DNA of 64,000 nt, from positions 3,782,001-3,846,000 of the forward strand of contig JAOVFP010000002.1 of NCBI GenBank assembly GCA_025738555.1. The letters are read 5' to 3'. The stretch comes from Cyathus striatus. Taxonomy: Eukaryota; Basidiomycota; Agaricomycetes; Agaricales; Nidulariaceae. Made by a program: the position numbers and the translations under genes. The number at the start of each line of letters is the position of its first letter. Within the stretch, counting starts at the first letter, position 1. Below are positions 20,234 through 31,089 of the stretch, piece after piece. Under the pieces are notes generated by a model. The model was not told the DNA's origin. It saw nothing but the letters and a program-made list of their open reading frames with translations, and searched no databases.

Positions 20234-21896
20234 CTAGTACCCGTATCCACTACCCGCTCTTCCGGAAGCTGCAACAGCAGCAGCGCCCTTGGATGGCAAG
20301 CTAACGTTCATACTGACTGGCTGTGCACCTGGCCCAGATACGCCGTTAACACCTACACCATTGACCCCCACGTTCATAGGCACACCGCCTACGACACCAA
20401 CACCTCCCACAAGGGCGGACAATCGGGAAATCTCCTCACGAGAGGTAACCAGGGCATTGGTAAGTCGCTCGTTTTCTTGCTGAAGATACTCGACCTTTGC
20501 CTGCAATTGAGCGAGCCAAGCTTTTTTCCGTTGTCGACATTTAAGAGCAGCTAAACGAGGGTAAGCAGCCAAACTAAAGAAAACAAACATAATTGTTTCA
20601 CCTTGTCTGTTTCTCTCTAAAAAGTTGCGCCGCTTCTCTTCTTCAGTTTCCGGCTTCTTGCCATTTCTCCGACCGCCACCTGTGGTAGCTGCAGTAGCTG
20701 TAGCCTGGCTTTCGTTATCATCGACCTCCTCACCCTCTCCATCCTCGCCGTCATCATCGTCATCATCTCCAATATCTTCAGAGACGCCGCGTGAACTGTT
20801 TTTGCGCTTTCCTACACCTGCGGAAGTGTTTATCCGCGTGCGTTTGCCTCGAGCGGGAGCAGAGGTAGCTGCAGAGGCGCCAGAGCTGGGAGGAGAGCCA
20901 ACAGCTGCATCGTAGGACTTTCGCTTGGTGCCTCGCTTGGAATTGACCTGACTGACGGTAGCGGCAGCGGGGTTGCCAGCGCGTGCCTGTGCCTCTTCTC
21001 GTTTTGTAAGCTCCTGATGAGCTTGAGAGAGAAGAAAGAGCCCATTTGCAGCATTACTGGCCGCATTGGTGGCCGAGAGGTAGGCGGTTTCTGCGGTTTG
21101 ACCTTGATGAGAGGGGTAGGCAGCAGAGGAGGGCTGGTTAGGTTGGGAGAGAGCACCTGTCATAACATTAAGAGTATTCGGTGTAATAGCAGAACCAGCG
21201 TCTGTACCAGTGTGTATCATGGCCATGAACGCGGCGGTAGCAGGAGAATTTGGAAAGTTGGTAGTGGTCCCTGCGACAAGAGGTGTGAGGCCAGTGCTTG
21301 GAGTGAGACCTGTTCTGGGGGTGAGACCTGTGCGGGGGTGAGACCAGTCCTGAAGGCGGTGGCAGGGTCGAATGCGATGGGCTGGTCGTTGGCGGGCTGG
21401 GGACCTGCGAGCATGGCAGGGGAGAGGGGCCCAGAGCGGAGGGAGTTGAGATTGCCGCCAGAATACTGGGCCCAGCCGTAGGACTCTGCGGGGGACGAGA
21501 TGGAGGCGAGAGGCGGGAGGACGGGGCGGGAGGGGGATGCGCTGCGCTGATGGGAGGAGCGGGAGTTGGAGCGGGAGAGCGGCCGGTCGGCAGTTTCCTG
21601 AGGCTGGGAGTCATTGGAAGAGGAGGAAGGGTGAGCAGAGTCACGGACAGGGGAGGAGTTGCGGACATTGGAGCTGGTGGAGCGGGTGCCGGTGGCAGAG
21701 AAGGACTGCTCGAAGGGGTTTGGCTCAAGATCAAAGTCGGAGCGAGTCTGGCGGGAGGGCCGGGGACGGTTGGCATTGGCAGCAGCAGCAGCGGCGGCGG
21801 CGGCAGAAGCAACATTGGGGACGGCGGGGGCAGAGGCAACGGGGACGAGTTCAGGGTGAGGGGAGGCGGAGACTTTGAGTTGGATTTGGGAGACAT
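20234..21896 (-). CDS. ATF/CREB-type bZIP transcription factor, with two apparent one-base frameshifts
   Basis: The protein should bind CRE-like DNA sites as a dimer and control stress or developmental genes. The basic region ERNRQAALKCRQRKKAW runs into a leucine zipper (LAQLQAKVEYLQQENERLTN, LVTSREEISRLSALV). One intron, 20601-20551, splits the basic region. The N-terminal half has an alanine run, a Ser-rich region and four tandem TGLTP units. The start at 21896 gives MSPKSNSKSPPP. Two G-runs on the plus strand (21860-21863 and 21334-21338) are each one base too short to keep frame: adding one base joins MSPKSNSKSPPP to HPELVPVASAPAVPNVAS and restores RTGLTP repeats up to LVAGTTTNFPNSPATAAF. 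An acidic patch (GDDDDDDGEDGEGEEVDDNE) precedes the bZIP. Closest known type is fission yeast Atf1; the exact orthologue is inferred. Confidence 0.85.
21284..21350 (-). repeat. Four tandem 18-nt units encoding T-G-L-T-P
   Basis: Inside the bZIP gene, four consecutive units read ACTGGTCTCACCCC-like and encode RTGLTP, RTGLTP, RTGLTP and STGLTP once the one-base contraction at 21334-21338 is allowed for. The units differ at third codon positions, so the repeat has been kept at protein level. Confidence 0.75.
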
Positions 21897-23159
21897 TTTG
21901 CTATGATGAAAGTGCGTAACGAGACGGACTTGGCTCTTCCACTCTTTGTTTGGTGACGACGTGCGTTTGAGGGCAAAACAGAATGACGACTGCTGACGTA
22001 GCTGGGTTATATTCCTCCGTCAGCTATTTGCTTCTATTTGATCCACCCCCAATTCAGTCCCCTCCTTCGTCATCTTTGCGTCATCCTTCACCCGCACACA
22101 TCCTTACAGATCCCACAATCCAGATCCCTCCCCGCCTTCAGTCTCTTCATCTCGCCCTCTCCCATTCCTCTCCCATCTCCCATCTCTCTCTTCCACTTTT
22201 CCCTCCACATCCCCTCCTCCCGTCTTACCTCAGCCCGTGCCTTGGAGCTCTCTTCATCACACGCCTCGGACAATTCCAGACGCCTCCAGGTCGCGGACTC
22301 TCAATCTTGCTCTTTTCGTTCACTTTCTCACCATGCTTCACAGCCGCTGTCTTTAAATTTTTTTCTCTTCTCTCACCATTCAGTAAATTTTGAAAACTTC
22401 CCGCCTCATCCTCATCCCGCCTACTTCCTATTATAGTCAGCTACGTTCCGACGTCGCGACCGTTGATTTCAACATTTTCCTTTCTACATACATTACCGTA
22501 TTTATCATCAGCAAGTACTATCTTGTCATTTTCAGGTTGAACATCTTCGCAGTCATCGAAAGGCTCGACTTTGAATATAAAAAGATCGTAAGGTACTTAC
22601 GGAAAGTCGTGATACGTTGGAACCGTATGCGGAACTGCAATACGTAACCATGATCGACTGTTTTTCTGATTAAGCTTAAGATTGATACTGATTTCGCGTG
22701 GTAATCAAAAAAATCGTCTATGTAGATCGTCATATGCAAACGCTGTTAACTTATAAGATTGAGGATACGCAACTGCGCGTAATGTTTGCACATGTTTTCG
22801 TTATATATCACCAATTCTCAGTTGCAGCTGCTACCTTGCATTTACAAACGTCTACGAGTCAATGTAGTACACTCATCATTTACATTAGGTCTCTTCACAC
22901 ATACCAAGAAACGAGCTGTCAACATTTCAATCTTCTGAAACTACTAGTCGCATCTCTAATATCAACGTCATGTACTAAAGACATATCTCAGTCGTCAAAT
23001 AACTGACGCGATGGCGTACGGAACCGGTGGATACTAGGGGAAAACATTGTAAGCTTCGGTATTTCCTTCAGTAAATTTAATTCTTACTTTAGGTTTCCAA
23101 AGTCATTAATCTTTCTTGTGATTCAAGGCGAGTATACACACTGCAATGTGACATGTATT
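21897..23159. other. Pyrimidine-rich bZIP upstream region
   Basis: The plus strand is strongly C/T rich from about 22040 to 22440, AT rich afterwards. On the coding (minus) strand of the bZIP gene this is a purine-rich leader or promoter. No gene is seen. Confidence 0.5.
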
Positions 23160-25442
23160 CTAGTACGGATATTCTCCTTCACCCGCTCGCTCCTCAATGC
23201 CTATCTCTCCTCTCTCCACTTGCTTTTGGTGCTGCCCGTCCAGATACTGCAGAAGAATGTCTCTCCATCCATTTCGCTCCATTCCTTTGTATTCCGCAAT
23301 ATCTGCCCCCCATCCTCGGATTCCACTTGCCATTCGTCCCGGCACCCCTCGCTCCTTCGCCAACTCCTTTATTGCTACCACATACGTCCGGATCGTAAAC
23401 ACGATCGCACCGGTTCTAGGCAATCGTCTCAGTGTTTGTCGCTCCGTTCGCATCCGCAGCGTTGCGGGCGTTGGCGACAGCTGGTTCGGTAGCGGTCCCG
23501 CAAATGCATGTCCGTTCTCAAAGTCGTCCTCGGGTCCATTCGACGACTCTGACCATCCCAGTTCCTCTGGATCTATATTCTCCTCTTGCATCTTTTCCAA
23601 TTCTTCTTGCGACCGCACTACCTGAATAAAGAAATTATTTCTCGTAACTGGTTTGTCCACTGTCAATCGACGAAAGAATCGTTCCAGTGACGTGTGTAAC
23701 TTTTCTCGATCTGAAAAGTATATAGTATTTAGCATCATCATCATTCAATCAGCGGGATTTCATGAAGAAAAAACGCCTTCACTCGCCACCACCTGACCAA
23801 CAAACGTATGATGCATGTCATCTTCCATTTAGGAATCTCATATATCCGTTCGCGCTGATTGTATGCTCGTGCACATTCAAGGTCTTCGGGCGCTGCAGCA
23901 TGACATCGCTTCACACCCTCCCTATTCGGACTATCTCGACACATGAGAATAACCTTCACCTAAATGGAGGTGACGACATGTTCATTTCTACCCACACTAT
24001 GTATCAGACTCGATGATCGGTCCTTTTTATTCATCCAGACTTCCGTCCAGTGCAAATGGTGTTTTTCCACGAAGAAATTTCTTCAGGTGCGACAAGGAGC
24101 CGCCAGAGTAGACACCTTCCCGAGTATTCGCAAGAGCTCCACAAAACGTGGTCGGGCATAGTGCGATGGCACAGCACTAGTACGAGAGAAACTCACATTG
24201 TGGAACATTGCCCGTGAGATGTATTTCGTCCAGCGGAAGACCAATCTTATCTTTCATGCGCCAGAACCCTGCAGGATATAAGCTCTTCCCATGTACTTAC
24301 GCTTATCGACATTTCAATGAAATAGTCACCTGGTACGCAAATAGCTCCTGCCTGGAAGTAGTATCGTCCATCGGTTCCTACACAAAACCCGGATATCGAT
24401 CGTCACCATCAACTCATTGAATACAGATCGTACCTTCCACCATCAACGCAAGGTCATCTTGAATTCTATCGGAGAGCAAATCACCGCTTTCAGACCGCAA
24501 CTTATAGTTTTGAAGCTACCACGTACAACAATGCCGCAATCTCCATCGCGCGCTCCGGTGCTCTTTCACCGTCGTTAATATTCAGTGGAAGCCGATGAGT
24601 GGTACTTAATGGAATCACTGTCACTTCTTTGATTGACGGAAGGTCGTTCCATCCAAGGGGCTCATCTGTCTTTACAACATGCCGCTCTATCTTGAACGAC
24701 TGTGGATAGCGCCGCGAAAGGTACTCTACCAACTCGTGGACTAGTTCGATGGCTATAGAGAAGTTTTAGCGTAAGTTTATTTTGATAATACATGGTAACA
24801 TACCGGCCTCTCCGCCACCATGCACAACACCAGGGTTGACATCGTCCCCCAGCACGCGAACAGCACTCGGGCCTCTTGTCTGGATACGATGCTTTCGTAT
24901 ACGCTGATATGTCTCATACTGATTATCCAACTGCAAATTTTTGCCCAAGTTAATCGTGTTATACGAGCTTCTTCGATCAGGTTCTTACCTCGATCCACTC
25001 ATTCCAGGACATATTTCGAATGCCCATCGTCACGCTTCAAACGTTTGCATTAGGAGCCGACATAGGCAGTAGAACAAACGTAGCACATACTTGTATTTGC
25101 CCCAGCGAAAGGGGCGATACGGTATCGGCTTTATGTCCTTCAGCTCTTGAAGAGCAGGTCGAATTTCTGGATATTTGAACTCTACTGGAGTCCATTCTGC
25201 ACTCATATCTTAATGTCAAGTGTGAGATCTTCACGGATGAAAAAAATAGCTTCACCTCCATATTCTCTACGACTCTTGTCGACGTCTCCAATGACCTTGA
25301 AAGATACTGTGTTGACACGGAACATCCATTTGCGTACAAAACAGATGGTACATGCTGCCACACATAGTGCGCTGAGCGCGTATACTCGTGAAGTGTTATA
25401 TGTCAAAAGATCATAAAGTGTCGCGGCTAGGCTTGACGGCAT
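23160..25442 (-). CDS. DUF3445 family protein (haem-dependent oxidative demethylase-like), N-terminal membrane anchor
   Basis: The start at 25442 gives MPSSLAATLYDLLTYNTSRV and a hydrophobic stretch YALSALCVAACTICFV, which suggests a single membrane anchor. Joined exons then give IPYRPFRWGKYNVTMGIRNM, WNEWIELDNQYETYQRIRKH, VNPGVVHGGGEA, ELVEYLSRRYPQSF, YYFQAGAICVPGFWRMKDKI, LPLDEIHLTGNVPQ, FFRRLTVDKPVTRNNFFIQV and LRMRTERQTLRRLPRTGAIV. These match the DUF3445 family, whose bacterial members include the alpha subunit of haem-dependent oxidative N-demethylase. The fungal reaction and substrate are not known to me. An intron of 486 nt (24196-23711) is ten times longer than the others here. The protein ends YLDGQHQKQVERGEIGIEER plus a short tail. 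Confidence 0.78.
23711..24196 (-). other. Unusually long intron of the DUF3445 gene
   Basis: The donor GTGAGT at 24196 and the acceptor TTTCAG ending at 23711 join VPQ(Y) to REKLHTSLERFF in frame. At 486 nt this intron stands out among neighbours of 45-60 nt. Its content is not recognisable and has no terminal repeats that I can see; it may hold a decayed insertion. Confidence 0.7.
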
Positions 25443-26248
25443 GTTATTGGATAAATTGGATACAATCTCAGTAAGGTGACTGGAATTACGCAGCGAATTT
25501 CGTTACTAGTGAGGCAAATTTAAGTGGTAAGCAGGGAAACGCAATTTGTCAAAGTCTCACGAAACAAGATGGTAGCTTCTTTTGAACTTTTGAACGGTGC
25601 TTATCTCCCTGAGTATAACTGACATTATTGAAGAACGGTCACAGACGGATGCTTATCACTGACACGTGTACTTATAGTGACTTTGAAGTCATGTTATTGA
25701 CACTCTTTGACACAAGTGAGAGTGAATAACGGGTATCTGACGCTGTGTAAATTACAGTATTGCTCAGCGCACAGAAGAAAACTTAAAGGAAATGTTTTAC
25801 AGTATGAAGCATCTATTTGCATTCTCGTGCACCGTCTTTGTTTTGCCAAGCCCACAGCGGCACGGCCAGCCTCTCAGCGCTCAGCGCTCAACCACGCTCC
25901 AGCTCCTCACTGCAGTGCAAGCTGGGCGTTGCGACCGGAAGGCCTGAGGGTTCATACGACGACCTTCAAGTCACATTCCTAATGTGCGCAGTGTACTAAC
26001 CAGCGCAAAATAAGTATGCGCAAAACGCAAGATTCTCATTTCCATATGTACATTGTAAGTAATCATGGAATGGAGCACGCAACGCTAACACATGACTGTA
26101 CACATGCACAGTATGACAGTACCATGGACGATTGCAGCTTGGAGCCTGGAGTTCTCCCAATCAGGATTTTACACAGGCTGGAGCTCCATCAATGAGGCTC
26201 TCCATAATGTGAGCCCCACCTATGATGCTCCGCTCCTCGGCCAACTGC
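25443..26248. other. Intergenic region with a heptamer repeat
   Basis: Divergent promoter region between the DUF3445 gene and the small basic-protein gene. It contains a tandem CAGCGCT heptamer at about 25873-25893 and CT/GA-rich words near 26150. No gene is seen. Confidence 0.5.
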
Positions 26249-26256
26249 TATAAAAG
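26249..26256 (+). promoter_or_regulatory. TATA box of the small basic-protein gene
   Basis: TATAAAAG lies 90 nt before the ATG at 26339. It is a perfect TATA element at a normal distance for a fungal gene with a short leader, and suggests strong or inducible transcription. Confidence 0.65.
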
Positions 26257-26338
26257 CAGTAAGTTTGGACAGACTGCTTTATATTACATCCTCCTACATT
26301 TGAATATTTAAAACTTCCAAGCTCCCACTATCCACAAT

Positions 26339-26763
26339 ATGCCTTTGTTCACGCGTCGTTCACCACGCAATCACGTCTCTGCTACTACTACCACGAGAAG
26401 TCGTATCCCTTTCTTTCACCGTAAAGACAGAGATCGAGTCGCTGGCGGTTACAGTACGCCACTCCCAATGATGTTATAATAACGCTTCTCTTAAATTATG
26501 TCGCTGTAGAAGCTGCCCTCTCCAATCCACGTACGACACATTCTGGCCGTAAACATGCAAAGCAGGAACTCCGTGCAATGGTAAATAGTTAAAGTTTGTC
26601 TTATAATCTATCAGTGCTAAGTCTTCTCCAGGGGCGTAGTAAAGAGACACATATTTCAATAATGACTAGAATCAAACGCACCCTAGGCATTCGCTCCTCC
26701 CCTCGTCATATTACCACACATAGGACAACTAGAGTGAATCATAGCCACCGGGTGAGATTCTAA
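26339..26763 (+). CDS. Small basic conserved basidiomycete protein, three exons
   Basis: Exons 26339-26453, 26510-26580 and 26632-26763 join with GT-AG introns of 56 and 51 nt to a protein of about 105 residues. It starts MPLFTRRSPRNHVSATTTTR, passes through IPFFHRKDRDRVAGGYKAAL, SNPRTTHSGRKHAKQELRAM and MTRIKRTLGIRSS, and ends HSHRVRF. It is very rich in Arg, Lys, His and Thr, with no signal peptide or membrane segment. Small proteins of this form (MPLFTRR start, FHRKDKDRVAGGYKAALSNP core) recur in agaricomycete genomes from memory; I know of no established function. A TATA box stands 90 nt upstream. Clean splicing to one frame and codon-level family resemblance are the evidence that the gene is real. 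Confidence 0.78.
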
Positions 26764-27085
26764 CATGCAATGATGATTTTAGCTGTACTATAGATACCCT
26801 ACCTCAATGAATGCTTATGTAATTCAAATATGATAGTTTGTCTTATTTTGTGATTGCCAGTGTAACTGATGTGATATCTGAATGCATGTCAAAAATGATG
26901 TATGCATCATTCTTAGCACACATTCAGACGTCGCATCGGTTACACTGGCCGTGGTCTATGTAAGCAAGTGAAATTATATATTATGTTTTTGATAATTGCC
27001 TGCCATTTGAGACGTAGTCTCTCGAGGCGGCTGGTTTATTTCGAGAACACCATCAGCACCAGAGGCCCTTGCTTCGGACTCTCCC
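26764..27085. other. Intergenic region holding an inverted repeat
   Basis: Between the small-protein gene and the DIRS-like coding region. The main structure is the hairpin described separately at 26856-26949; the rest is AT-rich. Confidence 0.5.
26856..26949. repeat. 94-bp imperfect inverted repeat (hairpin)
   Basis: Arms 26856-26884 and 26921-26949 match at 25 of 29 positions when one is inverted, around a 36-nt loop that itself has a short palindrome near 26895-26912. Both arms begin GCCAGTGTAAC read inward. All four differences are transitions. I see no target-site duplication. It could be a tiny inverted-repeat element, part of the DIRS-like element's end, or a structured 3' flank of the upstream gene. 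Confidence 0.75.
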
Positions 27086-27965
27086 ATGGTTGACCTTTCT
27101 CACATTATATCTGACCAACCTACACCTCAGCTTGTCGCATTTACTACGGAGCAGTTTAATACTCTCATCGCATCGATTCGCCCACCAGCTGTCGCACCTA
27201 CACACTTGGAGGGAGAGACTACATCGTCTGGGAGTTCCGGAGGCGCTGCTCCTATAGCAGTGCCCCCTTTCATTATGGATCAGGTTCCAGCTCTCGGTAA
27301 GTCAATCTACGATGATTTTCCACGAGTGGAGGCTGGCATCATCCTGGATATCGCTCGTCATGAATTCCGGCCCATGGATCTTTGCAAATTGGACTCCCGC
27401 ATTCGCGACAAGACTGACGTCCGCTCTACCATTGATTTTGACAACGGAGTTTTAACCTCCAAGCCCTCCTCTGGTTCATCACGCGACTACCCAAATTCTG
27501 CTTTCCTTTGACCGTATATTTCAACATACTGTCCACACTTGCTGCCGCCACTGGTAAACCCAACGTCATGCGTACCGTCTCAGATGGAGCCTTCTTTTAC
27601 ATATCCCATCTGATTGATATCTCCCAACACTACGATTGGCCCGCTGTTTTACAATATCATATAGGTTTCCACCTGGATCGTCGTCGGGAAATGGCAAATG
27701 GCATATACACCGGTTGGAAATCGGCAGACGGACAACTAATCAACTCGCATTTGGCTCATCGTGTCCGACCTATCATTCGTCCAACCAACCCTCATTCCTG
27801 TGCAACGTTATTTCCAAGTCTGTCCCTGTCTCACTACAGACTTGCCTCAACTTCAATCGTGGTTCATGCACTGCATCTCCCTGCCCCGCCGGTAGACTAC
27901 ACAAATGCAACAAGTGTGATTCCACTGCCCATTCGAAGTCCCTATGCCCCAAGTCCAACACCTAG
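27086..27965 (+). pseudogene. gag-like region of the DIRS-like element
   Basis: Starts MVDLSHIISDQPTPQLVAFT. The first frame ends at 27511; a second frame continues LSTLAAATGKPNVMRTVSDG and ISQHYDWPAVLQYHIGFHLD; a third carries CLNFNRGSCTASPCPAGRLH and CNKCDSTAHSKSLC, a Cys/His cluster of the kind found at the end of DIRS gag proteins. At least two frame changes are needed to read through. Confidence 0.75.
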
Positions 27966-28156
27966 GAGGTTGGCAAGGTGGGCGGCCCTCACATCCGTCA
28001 ACCAATGGCTGCCCACTCGTGCCAGCAGTCACCGGATCACTTTCTCAATCCTCCTGTACACTCTGCTTCCTTCCCTCCTACCTCGATACCTCCTATTCGT
28101 CCTAATTCAAATCCTTGCGCTAACGCCCCCTGTCCTCTCCTTGTTCCCCCCCTATT

Positions 28157-29750
28157 TTAACACCTCTCGTTTATGATGCATGGAATTCATACTTAGCTGA
28201 GTATCCTGATAGATCTTTTGTATCGTCTTTACTCCAAATTATACAATTTAGTGCATCTATTGGTTTTTCGGGGGAGCAAGTTATTTCATCAGGGCCTAAT
28301 TTACGATCGGCTTTATCCCGTTCTCAATTTGTCGAGGACTCTATCTCCTCTCTTGTTGCTCGGGGCCAAGTTCATGGCCCCTTCCCCTCGCCTCCTTCGC
28401 ATAACTTTCGGTCTTCTCCCCTTGGGGTGGTGAGCCGTAAACAAAGCCCGGACAAGCTTCGTTTGATCAATCACTTATCCTGGCCACATGGAGCCTCTAT
28501 TAACGACGGTATTCCAGATTCTGAGGCATACATCTCTTATGACATGTTGGAGTCTGCTATTCAGGACTTACTGGTGGCGGGGCCTGGCTCGCTCATGGCT
28601 AAATTGGACCTGCAGGATGCTTTTCATCAAATACCTATCCGCTCCACGGATTGGCACCATCTCGGATTTTTTTGGGGTTGTCAATTTTATTTCCTTATCG
28701 TGCTCGCCTTCGGCCTTCGCTCAGCACCATACATCTTCAATCTCTTTGCAGAGGCTTTACACTGGATTATCCAATGACACACCCCTGCACCTCTTCGTCA
28801 TTATTTAGACGATTTTTTCCTCATCTTTCCTCGCTCCGCCTCATGGCCTCTTGCAAAATCTGTTATGGCCATCGAATGGATTTTGGATTTCGGTCGTATT
28901 CTTGGCCTTCAGTTTCAGGCACCCAAAACCGTTTGGCCATCCACTCAGCTGGTCTTTCTAGGTATCGAGCTTGATTCCTTGGCTATGGAAGCACGCCTTC
29001 CATTTGCTAAGCTGCAATTTCTCAAAGATACGCTACAGCAATGGCAGTACAAGAAGACTTGTTCCTTGAAAGAGCTTCAACGCCTTATTGGCTTTCTTCA
29101 GTTCTGTTCACAGGTTATTCCACACTCCAGAACTTTTATCCGACGCCTTATCGATTTCTCTATGAAATTCTCTTCGCCATTTCAACATCTTCATATTCCT
29201 TTGGGTGCCCGAGGTGACCTCCACTGGTGGACTATTTTTAGCACCCTGTGGAATGGCGTTCGCTTGATCACTCCTCCCTCTCCTGATTGCATCGTTCATA
29301 CAGATGCCAGTGGTCGAAAAGGGCTGGGCGGGTATTTCGCCAATCTTTGGTTCTCATCCAGATGCCCACGGCGCTATCGCTCACGAGATATCCAGTTCAA
29401 GGAAATTTTCGCAATTTTACAAGTGATTCTTCGTTGGGGTGATGACTGGAGTGGCCAGCACGTCCAATTCTTTTGTGATAATCAAGCTGTTGTCTCTTGG
29501 CTCAACAGCGGTACCTGTGGTTCCCCCCAGTCTATGCCAATTTTACGGCAAATTGTGATGATGTCCGCCTGCCTCGGTTTCTCTTATTCTTCCATTTGGA
29601 TTCCTTCTGAATACAATGCAATTGCTGACGCCGCTTCCCGTTTTAATTATGCACAGATGTTCAAGCTAGCTCCATTCCTCTTACGCAAGCCCTTGTCTCC
29701 GAAGTCCCATCTTACTGGCTTGAAGAACACTCTCAGTACTCGCCACACGT
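28157..29750 (+). pseudogene. Reverse transcriptase-RNase H of the DIRS-like element, one nonsense codon
   Basis: One frame reads from TPLVYDAWNSYLAEYPDRSF to the end of RNase H. The reverse transcriptase shows LRLINHLSWPHGASINDGIP, KLDLQDAFHQIPI, FGLRSAPYIFNLFAEALHWI and the catalytic YLDD at 28802-28813. The sole interruption is TGA at 28775-28777, just before the catalytic box; CGA to TGA would be a single C-to-T change. RNase H follows with VHTDASGRKGLGGYF, RSRDIQFKEIFAI, CDNQAVVSWLNSGT and EYNAIADAASRF. Membership in the RT family of tyrosine-recombinase elements is clear. Confidence 0.85.
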
Positions 29751-30766
29751 CGCATTCTTTCTCTGGCATGGTCTTTCATCCAACACACGCCGAACTTACA
29801 CAGCAGGTCAAAAGTCCTACATCAATTTTGTCCGCATGCGCCCCGAGCTACATACCGAACCAGGCCAATACCTCCCTGCCTCTACTAATGCCCTCTTGGA
29901 GTGGGTCGCCTTTCTCGGTCAACGGGCTTTACAACCCAAAACCATTAAAGGCTACATCAGCTCTGTTCGTTCCCTCCACGTCGACGCAGATTTACCTTTC
30001 GAAAATTGTGAATCTCCCACAGTTCAACGACTCCTTCGCGGTATCAAACGGTACTATGGCATACACCCCAGGACTCCGAAATTGCCTATAACATTGTCAA
30101 TCCTCCAGGAGTTATCTCTCTCTAATGTACGAGAGCCTTCTTACACCGAGTTGAACTTTGACACTGCTATCAAACTCGCCTGGCCAGGTTTCTTACGTTG
30201 TGGAGTTTACAATTCCAGATGGCCACGGTTTTAATGCCTCCCTTCATCTTACTCGAGGGGCTATTACTTTCATACCTTCTCTCGATAATCCTAGTCACGT
30301 CCGCCTCCTTCTCCCTTCTTCGAAAACCGACCCCTTTCGTCAAGGGGTCTCCATTTTAATCGCCAGAGCACCTGGCACTTGTACATGTGCCGTGTTTGCT
30401 TTGCAATTTCTTTTTAATTCTTATCCTCTTCCCAATGATGCTCCACTGTTCTCCGAGGTTCCTGGATATCCATTGCAACGCAGTACTTTTATTTTACTGC
30501 TTAAATCTTCCCTGACGAAGTTGGGTTATAATCCTTCTTCATATTCTGGTCATAGTTTTCGGCGCGGTGCCGCTACTTCTGCTGCTGCTGGGTATTCGGA
30601 CCACGAGATTCAATTGCTGGGACGTTGGCGGAGCGATGCATACAGGCTTTACATCGACACCCCTCAAGATCGACTTCTTCAACTTTCCAGTCGTCTTCAT
30701 TGGGTCTTGGCTCGTACTCAGGATCCCGAGCCTCCGTCTCTTCCCATCGTGCCTGCTTTGGCTTGA
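29747..30766 (+). pseudogene. Tyrosine recombinase of the DIRS-like element, frameshifted
   Basis: The N-terminal core-binding domain reads HGLSSNTRRTYTAGQKSYIN and LQPKTIKGYISSVRSLH. A frame change near 30200-30210 splits FLRCG from EFTIPDGHGFNASLHL-like sequence. The catalytic domain has the first arginine in FLRCG, then GHSFRRGAATSAAAGYSDHE (H-x-x-R), LLGRWRSDAYRLYID (W then the nucleophile tyrosine). It ends after LSSRLHWVLARTQDPEPPSL. The enzyme class joins a circular DNA copy into the genome. Confidence 0.84.
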
Positions 30767-31080
30767 GCTCGGCCCTTCGAAAGTCTTTCGAGGGGTTCGT
30801 GCGAGAGAGCTAGGGTGACCGAATATACTTATTCGCACGCAACGCTCTTTAATCCGGTTGAACTCGAAGCTCGCACCTTTAGCCTTCGATTACACCCGGC
30901 TTCGCATTCACGAGCAAACCGTAGACTCACGATGTTATGCCCTACGAGGCTACTGCCAGCCATATTTTGCGGCAGGCGAACGTTGTAAGAAGTTAAATGA
31001 TGCGATTTGCAATGTAAGATAAAAGCATCGCATGCATTTATGTAACCGCTACATCACTAGGGTGCAGGGTGGTTAATAAA
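30767..31080. other. 3' flank of the DIRS-like element
   Basis: Probably the element's 3' end. It holds a GATGCGAT...ATCGCATG inverted pair near 30999-31035 and CTTTCGAGGG-like repeats at 30775-30800, but no terminal repeat that I can match to the 5' side. Confidence 0.4.
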
Positions 31081-31089
31081 CTACATATA
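31081..31089 (+). repeat. Left target-site duplication of the truncated LINE (probable)
   Basis: CTACATATA occurs here and at 31910-31918 just past the poly-A tail (one extra G between tail and repeat). Nine bases is short, so the call is probable, not certain. Confidence 0.6.

Larger units (their letters stand above)
27086..30766 (+). mobile_element. Degenerate DIRS/Ngaro-like retrotransposon (gag, RT, RNase H, tyrosine recombinase)
   Basis: Coding remains run in the order gag with Cys/His motif, reverse transcriptase, RNase H and tyrosine recombinase, with no integrase or AP endonuclease. That order defines DIRS-order elements, which integrate through a tyrosine recombinase. No methyltransferase remnant is seen, which favours the Ngaro type; this is inference. 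Termini could not be placed: I found no convincing split direct repeats or inverted repeats in the flanks. Frameshifts in gag and recombinase and a stop in the reverse transcriptase make this copy inactive as read. Confidence 0.88.

Noticed and set aside
20289..21906. Plus-strand open frames opposite the bZIP gene (for example 21550-21906)
   Set aside because: They are shadows of the GC-rich, repetitive minus-strand coding sequence; the minus strand has the bZIP domain.
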